Shown: piece after piece, positions 42,514-51,298 of the stretch | Layout of the letters: every line of letters starts with the position of its first letter | Position numbering within the stretch: the first letter of the stretch is position 1 | NCBI GenBank assembly: GCA_036269075.1 | Contig: DATASX010000073.1 | Location: forward strand, 1 to 64,000 | Origin: Sporichthyaceae bacterium | GTDB lineage: Bacteria; Actinomycetota; Actinomycetes; Sporichthyales; Sporichthyaceae | DNA: 64,000 bases | Direction: 5' to 3' | Position numbers and translations under genes: made by a program | Notes under the pieces: model-generated | Seen by the model: the letters and a program-made list of their open reading frames with translations, nothing else | The model's database searches: none | What the model was told of the DNA's origin: nothing

Positions 42514-42960
42514 GTGCCGGTGCGCCCTCGGATCTTTTTCGTGACACTCGCGGTCGACGACCTGCCCGCGGCCGTCCGCTTCTACCGCGACGGCCTGGGC
42601 TGGCCCACCGAGGGGATCGTCGGCGACGAGTACGTCGACCCGGTCACCGGTGCCGGCGGCGCGGTCGCGATGTTCGGGCTCGACGGCGGCGTCGCCCTGT
42701 GCCTCTACGAGCGGTCCAACCTGCTGGCCGACGCGAGCCTGCCGCCCGGGCCGGGCGGGGCGCCGGCGGTCAGCCTGGCGATCCCGGCCCTCTCACCGGA
42801 GGAGGTGGACCAGATGCTGGCGCAGGCCGCCGTGGCCGGTGCCCGCCTGCCCGCGCCGGCCCACATGCGGCCCTACGGGGTGTACTCGGGCTACTTCGTG
42901 GACCCGGACGGGCACCTCTGGGAGGTCGCCGCCAACCCGGACGCCCCGCCGGTGGACTAG
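42514..42960 (+). CDS. glyoxalase/bleomycin-resistance family (VOC) protein
   Basis: 148-residue vicinal-oxygen-chelate protein made of two beta-alpha-beta-beta-beta repeats: FVTLAVDDLPAAVRFYRDGLGWP at the start, and a C-terminal YSGYFVDPDGHLWEVAANP where the Glu is a typical metal ligand. Could bind a drug, isomerise or cleave a small substrate; not assignable. GTG start at 42514 (an in-frame GTG two codons later is equally good). Confidence 0.82.
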   Translation: MPVRPRIFFVTLAVDDLPAAVRFYRDGLGWPTEGIVGDEYVDPVTGAGGAVAMFGLDGGVALCLYERSNLLADASLPPGPGGAPAVSLAIPALSPEEVDQMLAQAAVAGARLPAPAHMRPYGVYSGYFVDPDGHLWEVAANPDAPPVD

Positions 42961-43170
42961 GGCACGTCCTATTTCGGTGCACGTCGATTCCTTGACGAAT
43001 TACTTACCCGAATTCGTGATCCAAATGTATATCCCACCCCACACGCGTGGCTAATGCACATGGGCCACTTATCCGATTCACAGGGATGGTTCCTAACTTC
43101 TAGTCACGAAAGGAACCGACGGGGAATCCTCCCCCGCCGACTTTTCGAAGTCACGATAAGGGGTAACGGA

Positions 43171-43302
43171 ATGCGTCATCACTTCCCCGTCCGGTCGCAC
43201 GGACGCCGTCGGCACCGGAACGACTGGGACGACGACAACAACCGCAGCTGGTGGTGGCGCCGTCGGCACCACCACCACCGGCACCACCACCACGACAACT
43301 AG
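43171..43302 (+). CDS. 43-residue His/Arg/Trp-rich peptide
   Basis: A very short gene with a good ribosome site (ATAAGGGG) and a relatively AT-rich 210-bp upstream region. The peptide starts MRHHFPVRSHGRRRHRN, has an acidic DWDDDNN centre, then SWWWRRR and a tail HHHHRHHHHDN: about 13 His, 10 Arg and 4 Trp. It has no signal peptide. A 14-bp hairpin follows the stop, and an ABC exporter gene lies 142 bp downstream. It resembles a metal-binding or antimicrobial peptide precursor; function unknown. Confidence 0.6.
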   Translation: MRHHFPVRSHGRRRHRNDWDDDNNRSWWWRRRHHHHRHHHHDN

Positions 43303-43317
43303 GTCGAAATCCCTGCC

Positions 43318-43354
43318 GGGCCCGGTTCTCCCCGCCCTCAGGAGAACCGGGCCC
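43318..43354. terminator. hairpin between peptide gene and exporter gene
   Basis: A perfect 14-bp stem (43318-43331 with 43341-43354) with a 9-nt loop, 15 nt after the peptide stop. It would give an abundant short peptide mRNA with limited read-through into the exporter gene. Confidence 0.75.
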
Positions 43355-43444
43355 CCGGCGTGAACAAGGCCGGGACGCCCTGTGCGTACCCGGCCTTCGC
43401 GTTGCCTGCACCAGCCTCGTGACCGCAGCCAGGGGGGTTCGACG

Positions 43445-45550
43445 ATGAGTCGGACGACCGAAAACCTCACAAACCAGACATCCGACGAATTGCATCGGCT
43501 GCCCGATCCGACCACGCCGCCCATGGAGACCCGTGCCGTTTTCCGGCAATTCTGGGCGTTGACCCGGGGTGATCGCCGGTGGATGATCCTGGCGACTCTG
43601 TTGCTCATCTGCGCAGCCGCCGCGGACACGATCGCAATTCTGCTATTCGGTTATGTGGTCGACCACGTGCTGACCGACAACGGCGGCCTGCACGCCTTCT
43701 GGCGGCCCGCGGCGGCCTGGGCCGGCGTCACCACGTTGAGCACGATCGTCTCCTGGGGCGGTTCGATGCTCACCACGCTCGTCGGCGAGCGCTTCGTGCT
43801 GCGACTGCGGACCAAGCTGCACTCGCACCTGGCCGCGGCCGCGCCGGACTTCCTGGACTCCGCCCGACTGGGCGACCTGCTGACCCGGTTCAGCGAGGAT
43901 CTCGAGGAGGTCGAGTCACTGGTCGTGGGGGCCGTCATCGCGGGCTTCACCGCGGCCGCCTCGGTGGTCATGTTCAGCGTCTCCGCGATCCGGCTCTCCC
44001 CCACCCTCGCCCTGCTCTCGCTGGTGCTCGCTCCGCTGCTGTGGGCCGTCACCGGCGGGTTCAGCCGCCGCGTCGGCACGGTCACCCGGGCCGAGCGGAT
44101 CAACCACAGCCGGATGATGAGCGTGCTCGAGGAGACGCTGGCCAACACCGCGCTGACCCGCTCCAGCGGCCGCGGCTCCGATGAGGCCGCCCGGTTGGCC
44201 ACCGAGGGGCGCAGCTTCCTGAAGCTCAACCTGCGGCAAGCTCGCCTGACCGGGGCCTACGCAGCCTGCACCGGCCTGTTGGAGATGTTCGCGGTGATCG
44301 GCGTGCTCGGCGTCGGTGCCTGGCAGATCTCCCACGGCAAGGCCACTGTCGGCGCGCTGCTGGCCTTCTCGGCCTATCTCGGCTACCTCTACCCACCGCT
44401 GCACTCGCTGGCCGGGCTGCCACTGATGGCCGTCGGCGCCCAGGCGTCCGCCGCCCGGGTCGAGGAACTGCTCGTGACCGCCGCGCCGGTTGCGGACACC
44501 GGGACCCTGATTCCGGCAGGCCCCGGCCGGTTGGTGTTCGAGGGCGTGACATTCGCCTACCGCGGCCGAACTCGGCCCGTGCTGGACAACTTCGCGCTGG
44601 CCGTCGAGCCCGGCGAACTGGTCGCGCTCACCGGTCCGAGCGGCGCCGGCAAGTCCACGGTGGGCAAGTTGACTGCCCGCGACATGGACCCGACGGCCGG
44701 CCGGATCACCCTGGACTCCTCCGACCTACGCGAGTACGGCCTGGACGCGTTGCGCGCCTCGATCACCGTGCTGGCCCAGGAAACCCTGCTGTTCGACGCC
44801 ACCCTGGCCGCCAACATCGGCTACGCCCGCCACGGTTCGACCCGCGCCGAGATCGAGTCGGCAGCCCGCTCGGCGGGCCTGGGAGACCTGGTCGCGTCCC
44901 TGCCCGAAGGCCTGGACACCCGGGTCGGGCAGCGCGGCCGGCTGCTGTCCGGCGGACAGCGGCAGCGGGTCGCGATCGCCCGGGCCTTCCTGCGCGATGC
45001 CCCGCTGCTGATCCTCGACGAGCCCACGACCGGGCTGGACCACGAAGGCACCACCGAACTGCTGCCTGCGCTGCAGCGGCTGGCGGCCGGCCGGACCACG
45101 CTGATGGTCACCCACGACCAGCGGCTGACCTACCTTGCCGACCGGGTGGTGTGCCTGGACAGCACTCTGCGCCCCGCTGCGGCCGATGCGGACCTCGCCC
45201 TGCCGGCCGTGGTGGTCCCGCGGGCCGACCGAACCCCGCGGGTCCCGGAGCCGGTGCCTTCCGGTTTCACCCGGGTGCTGCCCCGCTCGCGCCGAGTGGC
45301 CTCCCTGATTGGCGTCGGCAGCCTCGTCCTGGTCGGCGTCGCCAGCCTGACCGCGATGCGGCAGAGCCCGATGCCGGCGGCCCCGACAGTCGCCCCGCCG
45401 ACCTCGGTCGCGCCGCCGGTCGTCGCGGCCACCAACACCCCGACCGCGGCCCCGAGGGCGACGCCCACCGCCACGCCGTCGCCCACGCATCGCAGCACCT
45501 CGACCGCCTCGCGAACGATGGCAAGGACGGCCGCTGAGATCGGTCCGTGA
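43445..45550 (+). CDS. ABC exporter (fused permease-ATPase) with extra C-terminal helix and Pro/Thr tail
   Basis: 701 residues. A six-helix exporter membrane domain (about 45-330) is followed by an ATPase with Walker A TGPSGAGKST (about 396-405), signature LLSGGQRQRVAIARAF (about 501), Walker B LLILDEPTTGLD and the switch MVTHDQ. Unusually, the chain continues past the ATPase: one more hydrophobic helix (about 620-636) and a 75-residue Pro/Thr/Ala-rich tail that would lie outside the membrane. Family members end after the ATPase. It is likely a homodimeric exporter; the upstream His-rich peptide is a candidate substrate by position. Confidence 0.88.
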   Translation: MSRTTENLTNQTSDELHRLPDPTTPPMETRAVFRQFWALTRGDRRWMILATLLLICAAAADTIAILLFGYVVDHVLTDNGGLHAFWRPAAAWAGVTTLSTIVSWGGSMLTTLVGERFVLRLRTKLHSHLAAAAPDFLDSARLGDLLTRFSEDLEEVESLVVGAVIAGFTAAASVVMFSVSAIRLSPTLALLSLVLAPLLWAVTGGFSRRVGTVTRAERINHSRMMSVLEETLANTALTRSSGRGSDEAARLATEGRSFLKLNLRQARLTGAYAACTGLLEMFAVIGVLGVGAWQISHGKATVGALLAFSAYLGYLYPPLHSLAGLPLMAVGAQASAARVEELLVTAAPVADTGTLIPAGPGRLVFEGVTFAYRGRTRPVLDNFALAVEPGELVALTGPSGAGKSTVGKLTARDMDPTAGRITLDSSDLREYGLDALRASITVLAQETLLFDATLAANIGYARHGSTRAEIESAARSAGLGDLVASLPEGLDTRVGQRGRLLSGGQRQRVAIARAFLRDAPLLILDEPTTGLDHEGTTELLPALQRLAAGRTTLMVTHDQRLTYLADRVVCLDSTLRPAAADADLALPAVVVPRADRTPRVPEPVPSGFTRVLPRSRRVASLIGVGSLVLVGVASLTAMRQSPMPAAPTVAPPTSVAPPVVAATNTPTAAPRATPTATPSPTHRSTSTASRTMARTAAEIGP

Positions 45551-45833
45551 CAAACCTTCCTCACACGCACACATCCGCACCATGCTGTCGCGGGTCCGTC
45601 CGTGCAGGCCCCCACCCGCGGGCGGACCCGGAACAATTCCGGCACCGGTGCACCTCCCGAAACATGTAGATAATCCCGGCGTTGAAAACGTGACGGCCAC
45701 GCAATTGCCGGGCATCGACCGTGGAATGCGGCGCGCAGTAAATTTCGACCAGTCGAACAACTGTGACCACTCCCGGGGCGAGCCGGCTTTCCGCCCGACG
45801 GCTCCCCACGGTTTTCCGCGAGGAGATTCCCGA

Positions 45834-46382
45834 ATGCGCTCAGCCCGCACCGGCAGGCACCGTGCCAAGTCGGGACACCCGTCCGTTCCCACGCTCGCCG
45901 CACTGACCGCGGCCGTGCTGGCCACCGGTCAGGCGTCGGCCTCCGCGGCGATCGACGACAAACCGGTCCCGAAGGTCGCCCCGAAGATGCTCCAGGTGTT
46001 CCAGAAGAACCTCAACTTCCACCCGACCGAGATCCTGATCCACCAGGGCGACTCGGTGACCTGGACGAACAAGGAATCCGACGAGACCACTCACAGCGTC
46101 GTGCAGGGCAACGGGACCGACATCAACTCCCCGGACATCGAACCGGGCCAGATTTTCGTGTGGAAGTTCGACAGCGCCGGGCAGTGGGACATCATCTGCC
46201 GGTTCCACCCCGACATGTTCATGACCGTGGATGTGGCCGACAAGAACGGCAAGGTGCCGCCCTCGCCGCCGATGGTTCCGGTCACGCCGTCGCTGCCGGC
46301 CAACCCGACGCCGCCGCAGGGAGACGTCCCCGGCGTCACCGGAGTGCCGGTCGCACACCATCGGATCCACCGGATTTCCTGA
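45834..46382 (+). CDS. secreted type 1 copper protein (cupredoxin)
   Basis: 182 residues: signal peptide (to about 38), a plastocyanin-like domain (50-140) and a Pro-rich C-terminus with HHRIHR. All four type 1 copper ligands are present: His87 (TTHSVV), Cys122, His125 and Met128 (CRFHPDM). It would carry electrons outside the membrane. GAGGAGA precedes ATG 45834. A strong terminator follows at once. The multicopper oxidase at 50059 is a plausible electron acceptor. Confidence 0.9.
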   Translation: MRSARTGRHRAKSGHPSVPTLAALTAAVLATGQASASAAIDDKPVPKVAPKMLQVFQKNLNFHPTEILIHQGDSVTWTNKESDETTHSVVQGNGTDINSPDIEPGQIFVWKFDSAGQWDIICRFHPDMFMTVDVADKNGKVPPSPPMVPVTPSLPANPTPPQGDVPGVTGVPVAHHRIHRIS

Positions 46383-46391
46383 CCAGCAAGC

Positions 46392-46430
46392 GGAAGGGGG
46401 CGGTCACGGGATCCGTGACCGCCCCCTTCC
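46392..46430. terminator. long hairpin after the cupredoxin gene
   Basis: A perfect 18-bp stem (46392-46409 with 46413-46430) with a 3-nt loop, starting 9 nt after the stop codon. Also able to stop the convergent mmpS-like transcript. Confidence 0.85.
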
Positions 46431-46485
46431 CGCGTATGAGAGTGCGCCCCCCGCGTATGAGAGTGCGCGCTCAGATCATCGATGA
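46431..46485 (+). repeat. composite repeat, copy B
   Basis: CGCGTATGAGAG, 9 bp, CGCGTATGAGAG, 12 bp, TCATCGATGA: the same modules and spacings as copy A at 23321-23375, in the opposite orientation. The two repeat units extend to 17 identical bases here (46431-46447 and 46452-46468). It lies between a terminator and the 3' end of the mmpS-like gene. Confidence 0.7.
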
Positions 46486-46493
46486 GCGAGGCG

Positions 46494-46964
46494 TCATCGC
46501 TTCTTCGCGGCGGGCACCACCGTCGAACAGGCGGCGTCGGAGTATCCGTCGGAGCTCAGCGTCTCCCGAACCACCTTGCCGTTGACCAGGATCCGGCAGC
46601 GGACCGGTTGGCCGGAGTCGGGGTAGGCCGCAGTCATGTCGGCGACAGCGCCGGCCAGGCCCACCGGTATGGACAAAGTCTTCTGCCAGGGCAACTTCTG
46701 GTGCCTGGCCATGTCGGTGGCGTTGTCCGGCCCGTTGACGAACTCGATGCGCGGGGAGGTCCCTGAGCCGAGGACCTCGTAGGTCACCTTCGCCGTAGAG
46801 GTCGTGTACACGGTGTCTGCGGCGCTCCCGCTCGACCAGGGGTGCCAGGCCAACGCGGTGCCGGCCACCACCACGGCCACGGTCAGGCCCGCGGCATACC
46901 GCAACCTGCGCGGGCGACGCAGCGGTGCCACCGGCTTCCGCTTGGCGATTCTCGACTGCGTCAT
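46494..46964 (-). CDS. MmpS-family membrane protein
   Basis: 156 residues: a basic N-terminus, one membrane helix (about 23-40, GLTVAVVVAGTALAW), then an extracytoplasmic beta domain with VTYEVLGSG, LPWQKTLSIPVG and a conserved Cys pair (VRCRILVNG and SDAACSTVV), as in mycobacterial MmpS proteins that assist MmpL transporters. No MmpL gene is in the window. ATG 46964 is preferred because TAGGAG lies upstream; an in-frame ATG seven codons earlier exists. Confidence 0.8.
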   Translation of the reverse strand: MTQSRIAKRKPVAPLRRPRRLRYAAGLTVAVVVAGTALAWHPWSSGSAADTVYTTSTAKVTYEVLGSGTSPRIEFVNGPDNATDMARHQKLPWQKTLSIPVGLAGAVADMTAAYPDSGQPVRCRILVNGKVVRETLSSDGYSDAACSTVVPAAKKR

Positions 46965-47512
46965 CGGCGGTTGACTCCTAGTCATGAACGGGGCCGAGTA
47001 CGGCCCCGAGTTCGATGACGCACACTGTTGCCCCGCCCCGATTCGGCGATGTCACCTAGTCGTGAACCCCGTGTTTCCACACTTTCGCGATATTCCTGAG
47101 AAATCCTGAAAATAGCTGGCAACGCGCCGTCAGTTATCACCGACATTTGGGCCCATGATCGGTTCCTGTTTACACACCCGGAATTTACAGGACCAACTAG
47201 TGCAATCGCATGTGGTTCTACTGTCCCATCGTCCAACCGACGAAACCGGACAAAAGGGCCCGATTCGGGCCCGGAGCGGGGGTGAGGCACCTAAGCCGTT
47301 GTCGGTCCCCACGGCAAATGTGACGGCTCATCGATGAACCGTCGAAAATCTGTAGAGATTTCCTCGTCGCCCCGCACCCGCCGCTAGCTGGACAGCTGCG
47401 GGGTCGATCGAACACGCCCCGGGACCGCTTCCGTTAGTTCACCTTCGGCCACGCCGACGGCCCTCGTCCGGAATCCCGGCGAACGGTCCCGGTCGCGTAG
47501 ACGGGGAAATAC
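46965..47512. other. long AT-richer intergenic region
   Basis: 548 bp between the divergent mmpS-like and copper-propeller genes. No gene is convincing. GC content is lower than in coding regions, with scattered TA-rich elements, and a single TCATCGATGA core at 47327-47336 repeats the third module of the composite repeat. Probably two promoters plus regulatory sites; none can be named. Confidence 0.5.
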
Positions 47513-49924
47513 ATGGATTTGCGAAAGCGCCACAGAAGTGATCCGGCCATCTGCCGGAACCGGATTGGCCGCGGATTGGTACTGACTGCGGCGTGCAGCC
47601 TGCTGACCGTCAGCGTCGTCGGTGGAGCCACCGCCGGCGTCGCGGCCACAGTCGGCAACTCCGGTGGTCACACCAACCAAACCCTCCCGTCCGACTTCGA
47701 CCCCCCGGTCGCGTTCGGACCACGGGCAGCCACCTTCAACCTCGGCGACGCCCAGGGCTCCTGGTACGACACCGGGATGTCCATCTCAGGCACACGGTCG
47801 TTGGCCGTGGCCGAACTGCCTACGGCCGATCCCGGTGAAGTAACCGGCTCGGGTGCGCGGACCACCAGTGGCCGGATCGTCGGCGGTGGATTCCTTACTG
47901 GCAAGGAAGCCGAAGCGGTGATGAACCCGATCGCCGGGCTGTCCAAGTTGAACCCGAGCGGGAAGACGCTGGGCCAGCTGGGCGTCGATCCCGACAAGTT
48001 GCTGAACCTGAGCCGTACCCGCAGCTACGTGCATCAGCTGTTGCCGGCCAACGATCCGCGTAACGCCAAGGTCGACCAGTTGACTCACGCGTTCGCCAAG
48101 GAGATGGCGAACGTCCGGGCCGACCAGCCTTACCACCTGGCCCAGAGCCCGAGCGGCGCACCGATGTACACACTGCTCAAGCAGATCCGCGCCGACTACC
48201 CGCAGACCTTGCCAGTGACGGTGAACTTCGACGTCGGCATGCCGATGACCGACCAGGCCCACACCGCCTCGGCGCTGATCTGGCCGGCCGGCGCGCCGGG
48301 CATGCCCTTCGACCAGGCCGGTGCCTGGAAGGGCACCCGCACGGTTCAGCTGAGCAAGCCCGGCCTGTACGCGTTCGGTTGCAAGGTCCACCCGTACATG
48401 CTCGGCGCGGTCGTCGTGACCGATCCGCTCGTGCCCGGTGTGGACTTCGGCCCGAAGCTGCAGGTCAAGAGCCGGGGGCTGAACGTGCCCTCCTCGGCCG
48501 ACATCATCTTCCAGTTGGTGAACAAGTTCTTCATCATCACCAACCCGGAGAACTGGGAGCACTACAGCGCCGATCACGAGACCCAGTGGTCGCCGTCGTA
48601 CGCCCCGGCGCCGATCATGACCTTCGACGCCTCCGGTCCGGCACTGATCCCGGACCTCGACTCGTACATGAAGAGCAAGTTCCACCTGCCCAAGACCCTG
48701 CCCGCGGCCAACTTGCGCCCGTCGACGCCGGGTGTCGGTCAGGTCTGGTTCGACACTCAGATGGAGAAGTACGCAGGTAAGGACAAGTCCGGCGCAACCA
48801 CGCTGATGAACGCCGAGACCTGGAAGATCGAGCGCAAGATCGCCGCGCCCGACATCGACATGAACAACCCGCACAACATCTGGACCGACAAGGACGAGAA
48901 GTACATCTACCAGACCGAATGGTTCAGCCACTGGCTCGATGTCTTCGACAAGAACACCGGCGCACTGATCCGTCGTTTCGACGTCGGCCCTTCGCCGACG
49001 CACGTCATGACCCGGCCGGACAACGACATGCTGCACGTCGCGCTCGGCGGCGGCGGGGCGGTCATGGAACTGCTGCCCGGAGCGACCGGGGTCTCCCGCC
49101 GTCTGATGGTGGGTTCCCCGGACGAGCCGATCGCACACCCGCACGCGCACTGGATGTCCGGCAACTCCAAGTACATGGCCACGCCGAACGTCAACCTCTA
49201 CAACGCCTCGATCGTCGACATCAAGAAGGGCACCTTCCGACACGACCAGACCGGCGAGTTCCCGATCGCCACCGGCATGGACCCGGCCAGCACCAAGGCC
49301 TACATGGCGGACTTCCTCGGGGCCACCATCTCCTGCATCTCGCTGGAGCCGAACGGCAAGGCGTGCAAGGGCGACGACGGCACGATGGAGCACTACAAGC
49401 GCATGGACATGTGGGACAACTACGACCCGCTGACCGGCCCGAAGGGTGACTGGGGCGGCCTGCCGATCCAGATCGCGGTTTCGCCGGACGACTCCGGTGG
49501 CCTGCAGGCCAACACGCTGACCTCGACGATCACGGTCTTCGACCCGAAGACCGACAAGATCACCGGGTCTCTCCCCTGCGACTCCGGTTGCCACGGAGTC
49601 AACTTCGGGGCCAAGAAGGGCGGCGGCTACTACGCCTACGTCACCAGCAAGTTCGCCAACGTGATCCGGGTCATCGACATCGACCCGAACCACACCGGTC
49701 ACCCGAACGACGCCAAGGTCGTCGGTCTGATCCCGACCCAGGCGGACTCCGACACCAAGACCGACGACACCGTCGTCGACTACGCCGGCATGGGCGGCCA
49801 AGGGGTCATCCCGATCCCGATCGCCTACGAGGGCTGGGTCGAGCACGCCCCGAACAATGCGATCAACAGCGAGCTCACCTGCCAGCAGCGGCACCCGCTG
49901 ACCTTCGCCAAGTCCTGCAAGTAA
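47513..49924 (+). CDS. secreted protein joining a type 1 copper domain to a beta-propeller
   Basis: 803 residues. A signal peptide (about 15-45) is followed by ~160 residues without a known domain, then a cupredoxin domain (about 230-305) with His250, Cys290, His293 and Met296 (GCKVHPYM), a full type 1 site. From about 370 the chain shows propeller-type repeats: VWFDTQMEKY, NPHNIWTDKDEKYIYQTEWF, VIDIDPNHTG, with His-rich loops (AHPHAHWM). It resembles copper redox proteins or YVTN-type propellers but no known enzyme was recognised. Stands just before the multicopper oxidase and after the cupredoxin. Confidence 0.82.
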   Translation: MDLRKRHRSDPAICRNRIGRGLVLTAACSLLTVSVVGGATAGVAATVGNSGGHTNQTLPSDFDPPVAFGPRAATFNLGDAQGSWYDTGMSISGTRSLAVAELPTADPGEVTGSGARTTSGRIVGGGFLTGKEAEAVMNPIAGLSKLNPSGKTLGQLGVDPDKLLNLSRTRSYVHQLLPANDPRNAKVDQLTHAFAKEMANVRADQPYHLAQSPSGAPMYTLLKQIRADYPQTLPVTVNFDVGMPMTDQAHTASALIWPAGAPGMPFDQAGAWKGTRTVQLSKPGLYAFGCKVHPYMLGAVVVTDPLVPGVDFGPKLQVKSRGLNVPSSADIIFQLVNKFFIITNPENWEHYSADHETQWSPSYAPAPIMTFDASGPALIPDLDSYMKSKFHLPKTLPAANLRPSTPGVGQVWFDTQMEKYAGKDKSGATTLMNAETWKIERKIAAPDIDMNNPHNIWTDKDEKYIYQTEWFSHWLDVFDKNTGALIRRFDVGPSPTHVMTRPDNDMLHVALGGGGAVMELLPGATGVSRRLMVGSPDEPIAHPHAHWMSGNSKYMATPNVNLYNASIVDIKKGTFRHDQTGEFPIATGMDPASTKAYMADFLGATISCISLEPNGKACKGDDGTMEHYKRMDMWDNYDPLTGPKGDWGGLPIQIAVSPDDSGGLQANTLTSTITVFDPKTDKITGSLPCDSGCHGVNFGAKKGGGYYAYVTSKFANVIRVIDIDPNHTGHPNDAKVVGLIPTQADSDTKTDDTVVDYAGMGGQGVIPIPIAYEGWVEHAPNNAINSELTCQQRHPLTFAKSCK

Positions 49925-49967
49925 GGACGACCGCCAAGTCGGTTAAATCTGACTAACCATCAGATCA

Positions 49968-50001
49968 GCTCCGGGCCGGACCCTCAGGTCCGGCCCGGAG
50001 C
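49968..50001. terminator. hairpin before the multicopper oxidase gene
   Basis: A perfect 15-bp stem (49968-49982 with 49987-50001) with CTCA tetraloop, 43 nt after the propeller gene. The oxidase gene begins 57 bp later and may depend on read-through or a separate promoter. Confidence 0.75.
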
Positions 50002-50058
50002 CCCTTTCCAGACATCTCCCGCCGCACCACCCCTGTCCCCGCACAGGAAGGAACCTCC

Positions 50059-51219
50059 ATGCCGCACGCACGACGATCCGGCCGACACGCTCGCTCCGGC
50101 AAGCCGGTCCGGCACGTCGGGGCCACGGCGACCCGGAGCGGCCGGCGCCTGTCCGCCGCCACCGCAGTCGTAGTCCTCACCGCCGCGGCCGTGCACGGCC
50201 AGTTCGGCTCCGACCCGTCCATGATTGTGGATCACGCCCTGGTCGTGCACCACCCGATGGCCGATCCCACACCGACGCCCAACCCGATGGCAGACGGCGA
50301 ACTGCCCCCGCGCCCGATCATCGGTCCGGATTTCTCGACCGTGAAGAACCTCGGAGACGGCACCAAGCTGGCGGCCTGGCGCGTGATCAACAACGTCAAG
50401 GTCTTCAATCTGAAGGTCAGTCAGATTGACTGGCAGGTCTCCCCCGGGGTCACCCGCAAGGCGATGGCGATCAACGGCGGCGTCCCTGCCCCGACCATCC
50501 GCGTCAACCAGGGTGAGCGGGTGCGCTTCATCGTGCAGAACGACCTGCCCGAGGCGACCTCGATCCACTGGCACGGCATGGACCTGCCGAACCCGATGGA
50601 CGGCGTGCCCGGCATCACCCAGAAGGAGATCGCCCCGGGCACCACGTTCACCTACGAGTACACGGCGATCAGTGCCGGGACCCACTGGTACCACTCGCAC
50701 ATGCACGGCACCCAGGAGGGCAGCGGCGTCTACGGCGCGTTCGAGGTCGTCCCGCTGGCCGACGACATCGCGTCCGACCGCGACTACACGTTGATCTTCG
50801 CCGACGGCCCGCTGGGATTCGTCATCAACGGCAAGTCGTTCCCGGGAACCACGCGGATGCCCGCCCGGGTCGGCGACCGGGTGCGGATCCGCGTGGTCGG
50901 CGCGGGGCCCGACCTGATCCACTCGATCCACCTGCACTCCGGGTTCTTCCAGGTGGTCGCGCAGGACGGGCACCGGCTACCGGCGCCCTACGAGGCCGAC
51001 ACTGTCGTGCTCGGGGTGGGCCAGACCTACGACCTGATCTTCGTGCCCACCCGGGTCGGCGCGTGGATGATCCACTGCCACATCTTCCAACACTCCGAGA
51101 GCAAGCGCGGCATGATGGGGATGGTCACGTTCTTCGACGTCTATCCGGCCAACGAAGCCGTCGCACCGGCCGTCCCCGGTACCGGCGACGTGACCCGGGA
51201 GCGAGAGCCCGCCCAGTGA
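50059..51219 (+). CDS. two-domain multicopper oxidase (small laccase type)
   Basis: 386 residues with an export signal (about 25-47) and two cupredoxin domains. All copper motifs are present: SIHWHG (His170, His172), THWYHSHMH (His209, His212, His214), HSIHLHS (His288, His291, His293) and HCHIFQHSESKRGMMGM (His339, Cys340, His341, His345, Met downstream). It oxidises phenols, Cu(I), Fe(II) or Mn(II) while reducing oxygen to water, outside the membrane. Two-domain members form trimers. The His-Met spacing in the last motif carries a short insertion. CAGGAAGG precedes the ATG. Confidence 0.93.
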   Translation: MPHARRSGRHARSGKPVRHVGATATRSGRRLSAATAVVVLTAAAVHGQFGSDPSMIVDHALVVHHPMADPTPTPNPMADGELPPRPIIGPDFSTVKNLGDGTKLAAWRVINNVKVFNLKVSQIDWQVSPGVTRKAMAINGGVPAPTIRVNQGERVRFIVQNDLPEATSIHWHGMDLPNPMDGVPGITQKEIAPGTTFTYEYTAISAGTHWYHSHMHGTQEGSGVYGAFEVVPLADDIASDRDYTLIFADGPLGFVINGKSFPGTTRMPARVGDRVRIRVVGAGPDLIHSIHLHSGFFQVVAQDGHRLPAPYEADTVVLGVGQTYDLIFVPTRVGAWMIHCHIFQHSESKRGMMGMVTFFDVYPANEAVAPAVPGTGDVTREREPAQ

Positions 51220-51258
51220 GCGAGCTTGCGAGCGAGCCGACAAACAGAGCATCGCTAC

Positions 51259-51298
51259 GGTCATGCCTGGACCGAACTTGCCAGGCCCCGGCATGACC
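51259..51298. other. inverted repeat spanning two alternative start codons
   Basis: A 9-bp stem (51259-51267 with 51290-51298) plus an inner 3 bp and a small bulge; each arm contains one ATG of the following gene (51263 and 51293). It could hide the start sites, act as the oxidase terminator, or be the remnant of a mobile-element end. An AGCGAGCTTGCGAGCGAG repeat-rich segment lies just upstream (51219-51238). Confidence 0.4.

Noticed and set aside
47513-49924. Nitrous oxide reductase (NosZ)
   Set aside because: The copper domain is N-terminal and type 1 rather than a C-terminal CuA site, and NosZ accessory genes are absent.
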